Assembly (NCBI RefSeq): GCF_019649055.1
Contig: NW_026570545.1
Coordinates: forward strand, 1-50,168
DNA from: Paramacrobiotus metropolitanus
Lineage: Eukaryota > Tardigrada > Eutardigrada > Parachela > Macrobiotidae
Direction: 5' to 3'
DNA: 50,168 nt
In this document: piece by piece, positions 41,226 through 50,168 of the stretch
Numbering within the stretch: the stretch's first letter is position 1
Layout of the letters: every line of letters begins with the position of its first letter
The notes under the pieces: model-generated
What the model saw: only the letters and a program-made list of their open reading frames with translations
Told to the model about the DNA's origin: nothing
The model's database searches: none
Translations under genes and position numbers: made by a program

Positions 41226-44200
41226 GATGTCAATTTTACTGTCTATAAGTCAGACTCTGATAGTGGACCAGTATGCAACTGTTCGGATTATTTCTCGGAA
41301 GCAGAAGACCGTGCGGGAGTGCAACTGGGAAATATCAGTAATTACCTTTCGCAGGATTTTGCCAGTTATTTCGCTAGAGACAGGTAAGAAATAACGTTAT
41401 CTGATTTATTTTTGTACATTGCAAATTTTTTGTTACACTAGAAGTTATTATCAATCCTGCGAAGCCCTCGGTCAGCCTCGGTTATGGTGGATATTTCTCA
41501 TTAGCAGCATACTAAGCTGGCTGACCTTGTATTCTGTTCTGGGGGTGTGGAACACCGTCAAGTGGTGCCGATCACGCAGTTCCAAGCAAGTGCTAAAAAA
41601 GAGGGCCTTCACCATCATTGAAGTGGATCCGTCATCATTTTTTGACGACTCCAGCACTGCTGACGACGTCGTGATGATGTCTCGCAGGTGGACCTTTCAG
41701 TGGTATCATGTCATGGAAAGGGAAGCCAATCGCATTATAAACTGCCAGACACTAACGGGCAGAGTTGTTGTACGCCTTTTCTTACATAACATAGCTTAAG
41801 GGAAGTGGCCCGGTACATGGCACCAAATTCGTGTACATGCACGAAATCTTTCACTTTCGCACACTCCCAAACCCCTTTTTCTCTTGTTTTATGGCATCCT
41901 GTAGCCAAATGATTTGTAAACACAGGCCTGGAAACCGTTTGCGTGCGCAACATCCGGTTCGCGAGTTATGGCTGTTAGAAAATTCCAAAAAGTTTAAATA
42001 CATTCAGGTGTACCAAAAGTCTCATTATGGACTGATCTGTTTCAGATTTTGCACGTAAATGCACTTAACCACATAGAACGTTTTTACACCGGTCCACTGT
42101 TCTAGCATTTTTTTCAAATTTTAAAATGAATTTCAAAAATTTCAAAATTCATTTTAAAATTTGAAAAAAATCGTGGAAGCCTGGATCGGTGTAAAAACAG
42201 TCTTCATGGCCATGTGCATTTACATGCAAAATTTGAAGGAGATCGGTCCATAATGAGACTTTGGTACACCTGAATGCATTTAAACTTTTGGGAATTTTCT
42301 TACAGCCATAACTCCCGAACCGGATGTTGCGCGCACAAACGGTTTTCTCACCAGTGTATACAAATCATCTGACTACAGAATGCCATAAACCGAAAAAAAC
42401 GGTGTTTGGGAGTGCGCGCGAATGAAAGTTTCCGTGCATGTACACGAATTTGATACCATGTACCGGGCCACTTCCCTTAAGGTGCTCTGCCTGACATGCA
42501 TACTTACAGGCGATCATTGGATTTTGTGTGGCGATGGTTTCCTTTGGGATTTATTGTCAAGATGTGGCCGAGTATGTTTGCGGACTGAGAACACTACGCT
42601 AGAATCGTACTTTATAGTTGGTTCTCTTTACATGACAGTACAGTTCCGGATTTGGAAGTGTGCCGTGCATGGACTTCGACTGTAGAATGGCAAGTGGATT
42701 TTGTGTGCAACTTGTTCTTCCTGGTGTACTTTGTTTTACGGGTATGCTAGCAAAGCTGCACTAGCAGAATTGCCGACTTAGTTTTAGTGTGCATTTGTTC
42801 TAGTGAATTAAGTATTACATGCTGTGCTTTTTTAGTACTGCGCGTCCAGCCGGAAGTTTGTCTTTCTAGCCGAGGCTTATTCCATAGTGGACTACTTTAC
42901 CATTCCACCGTCTATTACAGCGATAATACTAGATCGCAATTGGTCAGGTTAGTGGAAAGGCCATAATGTATTCCGCAGAAAAGAAGGGCTCATGGTTATT
43001 GCAGGGCTACGATTTCTGCGGGTGCTGCATATACTCTCTATTCCTGACGTCATGCAGTATGTGGGCATCCTTAAGACCAGAACACAAGTCACATTGACCT
43101 TTCTTATCTGTCGTCTGGCATGTATAATCCTGGTCGGAAGTGGTGTTTTTCATCTGGTAAATACTAAAGACGAGCATATCGAGCTATCAATTTTTGTTAG
43201 TGGGTACACGTAATTCCATTTGAAGATATAACAATTTTTTGGTTAACCAGACAGAAAATTTTAACGCTGTATTGGAACACGGGCATTCTTACTGGAAATT
43301 TTTGTACTTCTCCGTCGTCACCATCTCCACCGTGGGATACGGCGACATCGCCCCGGTCACTGCAATGGGCCGTGCATTTGACTGTATATACATCCTCGGA
43401 ACCATTGTAAGTCTGTCTTATTATTCTTCCCTCGGAAAAAGAATGGTCAGCTGATGTTGTTTCTACAGGCCCTGTTTGCATCATCGCTGCCGGAAGTGGG
43501 CAACATGGTGCGATCCAAACTGAAATACGGCGGCGGTTTTAAGCCAGAAACGGGATTAGAGTGAGTTCCTGTATGGGATACTCAAAATATAAGATTTGTT
43601 GGTTTTACAAGTTGTTGTATTGCAGACACGTCGTTGTATGTGGACATATCACTTTTAGCATTGCCAACAGATTCTTGGAAAGTTTTTTCAACAGTGCTTA
43701 CGACACTAGTTATTTGTGTGTTGTTTTTGTCAGTAAGTAAGTTACTTTCCACGTTTGAATTATCGTTTATGGTTATGACGGCCATCGTTCAGTTCGAACC
43801 ACTTTTAGCCAGGATCCCGATTTGGAAATGGAAGCCCTACTTCGCAATAATTTCGCCCAGGTGGAATACCTTCAAGGCGATGTTCTAAACTCCCTGGATC
43901 TCGCTCGGGCCGCCATGCAACGGGCTCTGGCCTGCCTGATCATTGCCGACAAGAAGCCGGAGCAGACGGAAACGGAAGATGCTACTAATGTACTCCGCGT
44001 CATTTCCATAAAGAACTTTCATGCGACGACACGAATAATAGCGCAAATCTACCACAAACGTAATCATGTACGTGTGCACGGAAGTATCTGAGACTTCCGT
44101 GCTGCCTCTTCAGCCTTTGCAATAAAATTTTCTACTGGATTTCACCGATAGATCCATCTCACGAATCTCTCTAGCTGGAACTCGTTGAGGGGTGACACCA

Positions 44201-47181
44201 TCGTCAGCTTGTTTGAGATTAAAATGGGATTGTTAGCTAAGAGCTGTATTGCCCCGGGATTTTCGACAATGGTATCCAATCTCATGCGAGCCAATCCGGA
44301 TATCGCAAGTTTTCCTTACAATTTTTTCGGGCACCACGACAATCAGGTTGCTTATCCTGTGCGCTGACTCGATATCTGTGACCAGTGTTCCCATGTGTAG
44401 TTTTCAGGAGTTGGACTCTATCTTCTTGTATCATTGCACTGGAAAGAACCAACTACTGATGCAGAAGTTGAGCGACTACTACACCGATATGTCATTCAGT
44501 CAAGTCGCTCGGTAGATTACATAATATGATCAGTTTGTTTAAAATGTTACAACCTTCATTTAGAGAATGTTCCATTTAGGCACTGTTACGCGCACCTGGG
44601 GGTACTGTTAATCGGCTTGTTCGAGAAGCCGACTTCCTGGGTGGCCGGGATTGAGTTTGGAGATATAATGATCAATCCAAGCGCCATATCGGTGACCACC
44701 AACCATATGGGCATTTTCGTTGCATATTCTCAAGATGAAGTCGACAAGTACGTATCTGATCAGAAAAGTGACTGATCACATAATGGTGTCTCTGATGGTC
44801 TCTAAAACACCTGGCGCACTGCTACTCAATTTAGAGCTTGGTATTACTGTGATAAATGTCACATCAATACGAAAAGTCCTAATGGCATCACACCGTGTCT
44901 GCATAATTCGGGTAGGTGACTTAAGGATGGTTAGTGGTTAACGATGGATAACAGTTTTCCAGATCGGATTTTTTAGCGTTTGAGGATTTTTTCATTCAGT
45001 GTAATTAAGTACATTCTATTTCAAGGGAAGCAGAATCCGTACATACTGCAGGAACGCAACCCCATGCGGCGATTCTGGCTGCAGTGCCGACGGTTTCAAT
45101 TTGGCGGCAATGCAAAAGTCACCACTGAAACCCATTCGACCCGAACTGTCTGGCAGGGCGATGGAACGCAAATTGCAGAAAAACGGTAACCATCTTTGTG
45201 TGATGACATAACTTAATATACTTATCATACCTGTTATGTTGGCTAGAGACTTTATTCTTGAAGATATCGTCATTCCGATTCCGAGCGTCTCAGCGACTGC
45301 CGAAATCTATCCTGCCTTATCAGCAGGTTCTCTGGCCATTAAATCACAGGAATCTGGGTTTCTAAGTACACAGTCGGAGCTGAGTGCCATTCGTAAGCAT
45401 CATTGGGTGCCGTCACGCAGTTTCCAAGAAGCAAAAGCCGCAGCAGTACGTTTAAGTAAATTCCCACTCGAAAACATCGAGTTTATACCTACAGGCTACA
45501 AAGTTACAAGGCTTTGTTTGATTTACAGGATCCAAAATCCAAGCTAGCCATCCAAACCGGTTTCAGTGGCCATATTGTTATCTGTGTTTTTGCTAAGCCG
45601 AACGCGTCCCCCTTGGACTTGTCCGAACTTGTGATGCCGCTAAGATCTGGGGATATTCCATTTGAGCATTTGAAAGAAATTGTTCTGCTGGGAAATACCG
45701 TGTACCTTGAAAAAGAATGGAGCACGTTAAGCAACCTTCCTAAAATAACTGTTGTGCGGGTAAGCACAGACGGCAGGCGGCAGTATCGAGAGCATGACGA
45801 AACTGGAGAATTATGTGAATGTTTCCCTGCTGTCTTCTTATCAAAACTAGACACACAGATTTTTTCTCGATATTATCTGAATTTTTCTAAGTAATGCTTC
45901 AAAATCGAAATACTACAAAATTTTGTTAGCTTATTCATACCTAAATTACGAGTACAATGGCATTATCGAATTCTAATATTTGATGGTTTTGATAGTAAAA
46001 GAATTGAACTCAGTTTAATAAAGCCGTTTTGGCATCACATTTTGAATCGTAGGGCAATCCTCTGGAGCGCACGGATCTGGAAATGGTGTCGATTAACGAA
46101 TGTGACACATGCGTCGTAATTCAGTCTAAGAGTGGTCATTCCAAAGACGAAATTCTTGATGACAGAGAAGTGATCCTCTCTACACTGAACATCAAAGCCA
46201 TGAAGTACGAAGAAGAACAGAAGCAGCGGGTGGAAAAGCCGAGCGTTCAGAACCTGCAGCCCAGTGAAGAAATAATGGCGGAAATAAAAAAGCGACAAAA
46301 GCTTATCACTAATATAGGTACAGTGCCTTCTGGACTACATTCTTCACTGTATTAATTAGTGGACTTGGATTATTAATTGCCTGAACTCCGAACTTTTAGA
46401 GCATGACGAGAACATTAAATTTTTGGAACGCGACCGCACCAATGCACAGCGGGACATTCCGTTATACTTATCCAGCTCTTTCGTATCGGGAGCCGTTTTT
46501 CTGGAAAGTGTTCTTGATTCCTTGTTAGTAACGGTAAACCGGTTGTTGATCTCAGCGGTTTTTCTCTATTTCTCACAATTTCATTTTGCTAGAGTTATTT
46601 TGAACCCTTGGCGTGCTCATTAATTCGGAGTATGGTGCACGGTCGCGCTCAAATGGGAATAATGAGCGAAAACACCGCCAGTGGCAACAACGTCAGCTAC
46701 ATTCCATGCCCTACTGTTCAGCAAGGTTTGCTCAAAGTGATTAGGATGTCAGATCCTATGTTCGCTAAATACGTCGTACGTATGCAACGTATGTATGTAT
46801 CGAAAGGGTAAGTTGACATAACCGGAGAAAAAAATATTCCATTCATAGAATGGGCCATACAGAAATGTGGTTCTGGAATCCTTTGCCAACGGAATGGTGT
46901 GTATCGGCATTGGGCGGCTCGACCGAAAGGTCGGACTGGAGAAAAGTGTCAGTATGACGTATCCGCTGACAAATCCGATGCCTGATTTGATAATGCGTGA
47001 ATCGGATGACTTGTACCTCTTCGCTTCATATTTAGCTTCGCCTAGTCGGCATAACGAATCGGCATCCCCTCAGCTTCCACCAGGATGTCGCCGTACTATA
47101 CTCGTTAGAAAAAGTGAACCCAAAGCGTTGACACTGAAAGCGTTTGCCACGAAAAATATGATTAAGCGTGGCAAAAGATGA
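41226..47181 (+). CDS. Large-conductance (Slo1/BK-like) potassium channel alpha subunit, about 20 exons
   Basis: ATG 41226 starts MDVNFTVYKSDSDSGPVCNC. Exons are recognised by order and GT-AG sites. Exon 2 (41442-41769) gives segment S0 (RLWWIFLISSILSWLTLY) and INCQTLTGR. S1 (AIIGFCVAMVSFGIYC, from 42510), S2 (DFVCNLFFLVYFVLR) and S3 (YSIVDYFTIPPSITAII) follow. S4 is GLRFLRVLHILSIPDV. The pore at about 43,320 has VTISTVGYGDIAP. RCK1 contains HVVVCGHITFSIANRF, EDATNVLRVISIKN and CIAPGFSTMVSNL; RCK2 contains GHIVICVFAKPNAS, IVLLGNTVYLEKEW and SINECDTCVVI. S0 plus two RCK domains places it with Slo1 rather than Slo2. The calcium-bowl region reads FLERDRTNAQRDIPLYL and lacks the usual acidic run. 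The channel passes K+ in response to voltage and usually Ca2+. The end is TGA 47179-47181. Exon edges in the linker (about 44,700-45,450) are less certain. Confidence 0.92.
41800..42476. mobile_element. 677-bp foldback (piggyBac-type MITE) with TTAA target sites, in an intron
   Basis: TTAA at 41796-41799 and 42477-42480 flanks an element that begins GGGAAGTGGCCCGGTACATG and ends with its inverse. Inverted similarity extends almost to the centre (about 42,140), so the whole element can fold back. TTAA duplication is the mark of piggyBac transposition. It has no transposase. It lies in the intron 41770-42509, which would be about 59 bp without it, like the other introns of this gene. Confidence 0.88.
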
Positions 47182-47376
47182 TGTAATGCCAGGGTTGTTA
47201 TTCGGCACTGTTACGTGCAGTAGCTTACTACTGCCGTCTGTGTTTCTGTAGTTACTTATTTAATAAAGTACGTACTTCTGCTACTACAGTTCACGCTGTA
47301 AAGCTTGATCTTATTGGGTAACGGCCAAATGTCGATTTTTGCATGTCCAAGGATAGTTTCAACTTGCTTGTAAAGG

Positions 47377-49984
47377 ATGCATTCCATAGCGGATGTTGAG
47401 TCTGCTAGCTATTATGAGCACATTTTTGAATATAATAATCCTGACTCTTTCTTTGATTTAAGCACGCCAGTATTAGTGGACAAATGCCCCGAAACCTATC
47501 GAACCATCTTTGACAAACCTATTGGCTCGCACCATAATATCGACGAACTTAAACAGTGGTGGAGCAATCAAAAATCAGATCATAACATCGATTACCGTTA
47601 CAATTTAGATAAAATTCGTGCCATTCGTCACCATTTAACAAAGCTCATCACGAACAGAATTTCAGAAATGCAATGGAGCTCTACTCACTTGCAGAAGTCT
47701 TCCTCCGAAATCGGCCTGATGATGCCTTTAATACACAGCAGCCGTTCACCGACAACTGCTCGGTCCGCAAAAAGTCCACATCGGGTGCCAATTACGCCAA
47801 AACTCCATTCAAAAAGAGCTGAGAGGAAACTATTTAATGATGATAACGTTGCAAACAGCATTTCTATGCCGCTCAAAACAGAAGGCCTTTCACCTATGTT
47901 TACTGGCAATGAAGATACGTGTAGAAGACTATCATCGTCGTCCCATGGCTCTATAACCATTGATCTTAGCGAAAATTCTAGTACTGCCTCTAGTCATGAC
48001 ATGTCGTCCCTACAAAGCAGTGCCACGTTCTATCTACGCGGAAATGAAAATCCACCTTCTCTATCGTCCAACGAATCCGAATTTGCTGTTCCCATGATTG
48101 GACAACGAAGTCCCTCCCTAGAAGAATCACTGTGTCAAGAAGTGAATCGACGCAGTTGCGAATTCCGCAAAGTATCACACAGTAATTCAAGGTCCAGTTA
48201 CCTCACCGGCTTCGAGCAAGTCGCGGTGACGCTGGATTACGAAGAAGAAGGTGATATCTGTATTACGCCTGCAGAGATTGAATTCGGTTTACAGCAGCTG
48301 ATTGACGATTCCGTGCATAATTTGACTTGGGCCACAAAAACTTTATTCAAGTATCGCTCCCTCGTGCAAAGTCGTCAGCGATTGGCGGAACTAAAGCACG
48401 AAAGTGCTACATTTTTGCCCGTGACCTTCGACGAACCCTGCAGGTTCTTCGTTTCCACGCCACAGTTGCCGTCACAAAAGAGATTATCAAAAGAGGCTAA
48501 TAAGAGAGACATTGTATCGTTGACTTCGGTGCCCCATGCATTACACGAAGAAAAAGAATACCGTCACGCGGATCCGGTAGAGTCGAAAACCACTTTCAGC
48601 GAGTGCGAAGGAGAAAAACAAATATCGTTTCAGAAACGTGACATGAACAATTCGCATACGCAAAAAGAAAGCGATCGCGAAGCACCAAATTTATCACACA
48701 CTCCCGCCTCGATGGACGACGTTTTCAAAAATCGGATACCAAAGATGGTGGCCAATCAGACTCTGACGCCTGCACAATCCCATATACAAAAAGCAGAGCA
48801 GAATTACTCTGAAAAGCAGGAAATTAGCGATTATTCTCCTGGCATCTTTACGGTAGAATACATTTATGGCTTTATAAAATGGATATAGAACAACGAAAAG
48901 TGCTGTCATCTGATGCTTTCTTTAAAACTTCACAGGAGGATCATCCTACCGAATGGGGGCAGACATTCGCACTTGGTGCGGTGCCTTGCTCGGAAAGCAA
49001 TGCGATTTCACCATTGTCGGATTGTTCTTCCTGCACTCTCGAAGCAGAACCATACGAAATGAATATTCACTTTACCAAGCGGCTAAGCAAAGATTCAGAG
49101 CATCAGAATCACCCTGACGTACAACTAGATTTTCGCTATCTGAAATCTTGTGCTGACTTCATGCAAGAACTGGAAGCAGCTAGTGGCAAAAGATGTTCTG
49201 CTGAGCCGCCGTCCTCACAATGGCTCTCCACCGATAGTTCTGTCCGAGTTGCGCCTCGATTGCATCATTTTAAATCAGCGGTACGTTCTATCTGTACATA
49301 GAGTATTCGATGATCAGCATGTCCTTAGCAAACTTGTTAGTCTATGCATTCGTATTTTAGCGTCCGTCAAACTTGTACAATGAAAGCAGTGCCCCAGCGA
49401 CCAGTCGAGCGCCCTCGGTTTCGGACGAAAACTGTTTAGAATCCCATGCGATTTCGGACGAAAATGGCATCGACTTCGAAGAGGGAGCAGAAAACGGGGC
49501 ACAACAATCGCTGTTAATCCATTTACCCATAATGACACTTCTCGAGAAAAACGAACCTTCCGCCAAACTGTCATTCAATCAATCCAACGAAATGACTTCA
49601 ACGTGCATATATTTTTACTGGAATCATAATCTGAAGCAATTCGGATTAGATAAACGTCGTGCCGCAGGAATATATGCAAAAATTGAGATGTTAGAGAAAT
49701 GCATGAAAGGGATTTTAAACAGTGACTCCGCGGCATCTCGGAGCCGAATACAAGCGAACGATCTGTCCAGAAAAGTTATTGAAAATCTTTGTTTGTCGGG
49801 GGAATATCTTCAAATCTGGCCACGCAGTCATCCCGTCGAAGCAAGAAGCATCAAATTAATGGTTATCGTTCCAGATGTTTTGTGTGAGGGGATTTTTGAG
49901 GAAAATTTACGGGAAGGATTGTATTATCTGCGTAATATAATGCAGAGCAAAGATAAAGAAATTTTAATTATTTCTAGTAAATAA
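47377..49984 (+). CDS. Unrecognised serine-rich protein, 814 aa, three exons
   Basis: Exons 47377-48852, 48936-49280 and 49361-49984 join in frame across introns of 83 and 80 bp with good GT-AG ends, giving 814 residues. The N-terminus has a tryptophan/histidine region (IDELKQWWSNQKSDHNIDYR, then IRAIRHHLTKLI). A long S/T-rich middle with phosphorylation-like SRSP and SLSSNESE stretches follows. A more ordered block comes next (ICITPAEIEFGLQQLIDDSV, TLFKYRSLVQSRQRLAEL), and the third exon has a compact C-terminal part with CIYFYWNHNLKQFGL and LEKCMKGILN. No signal peptide or membrane helix. The gene starts 195 bp after the channel gene on the same strand. I cannot name the family; a cytoskeletal or ciliary scaffold would fit the composition, but this is not shown. 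Confidence 0.75.
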
Positions 49985-50168
49985 ACCCCGCAGTGCTCCA
50001 ATTTCGATCACTTCCTGCTACAGTAAAACCTGCCTCTTCGTAAACCTGGTAACCAAATACACATGGAAAGTAAATACGCTGGAAAGAGAACCGACGCATC
50101 CCGTAGACGGTAGACTATAACATAGGGGGGGATCATGTACAGTGTATACACCTTGCATAATAGGCTTA
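49985..50168. other. 3' flank to the window end
   Basis: No gene seen. It should hold the 3' UTR and poly(A) region of the preceding gene. Confidence 0.4.

Overview
This is animal nuclear DNA, probably from a small invertebrate. The three host genes are split by GT-AG introns that are mostly 55-85 bp, they include a BK-type potassium channel and a Golgi fucosyltransferase, and most of the rest is mobile DNA. A tardigrade-like ecdysozoan would fit, but nothing seen here fixes the phylum.

Positions 1 to about 10,340 hold a decayed Maverick/Polinton (adintovirus-like) element. Reading leftwards on the minus strand are an FtsK/HerA-type packaging ATPase, a pX-like core protein, a conserved small protein, an rve integrase, the 'FYVTLP' structural protein, a minor-capsid-like protein and the start of the major capsid protein, which runs off the left edge. 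To the right of the ATPase is an accessory cluster. It has a plus-strand TATA-binding-protein-like gene whose start touches the ATPase start, an acidic proline-rich protein, a putative secreted protein, two tandem paralogues of an unrecognised family, and an IAP-like protein with two BIR domains and a RING. The minus-strand accessory genes are each preceded by a TATA-like element, two of them 16-mers differing at one base. Most genes carry frameshifts or stops. No polymerase B gene or terminal inverted repeat is in the window. The pairing of a virus-encoded TBP-like protein with a repeated TATA module is the most unusual system here.

From 10,481 to 15,965 lies a decayed Ty3/gypsy pol fragment (protease-RT linker, RT, RNase H, integrase, GPY/F-like end) followed by a non-coding array of about 165-bp modules. 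From 15,966 to 19,140 come a 50-bp-TIR element, short 'GCTATTTTGCCGC' repeats and a 1.3-kb TTAGGTTTC-type minisatellite. A two-exon alpha-1,3-fucosyltransferase gene lies at 19,624-21,270. A non-LTR retrotransposon ORF with RT and a restriction-like endonuclease end is at 23,805-26,709, followed by two small inverted-repeat elements and a long repeat-rich intergenic stretch.

A complete 9-kb LTR element occupies 31,426-40,383, with two almost identical 422/423-bp LTRs and an AAAC target duplication. It carries a very large Gag-like region (serine/proline-rich, long coiled coil, capsid domain, FUS-like low-complexity/RGG domain, CCHC knuckle) but no RT or integrase. It shares its 3' modules and a dispersed CAATA-loop hairpin motif with the pol fragment at 10.5-16 kb, so the two probably belong to one family, the second as a non-autonomous form.

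The right end holds host genes: a roughly 20-exon Slo1-like potassium channel (41,226-47,181) with a 677-bp TTAA-flanked inverted-repeat element inside one intron, and, 195 bp downstream on the same strand, a three-exon gene for an 814-residue serine-rich protein that I do not recognise.
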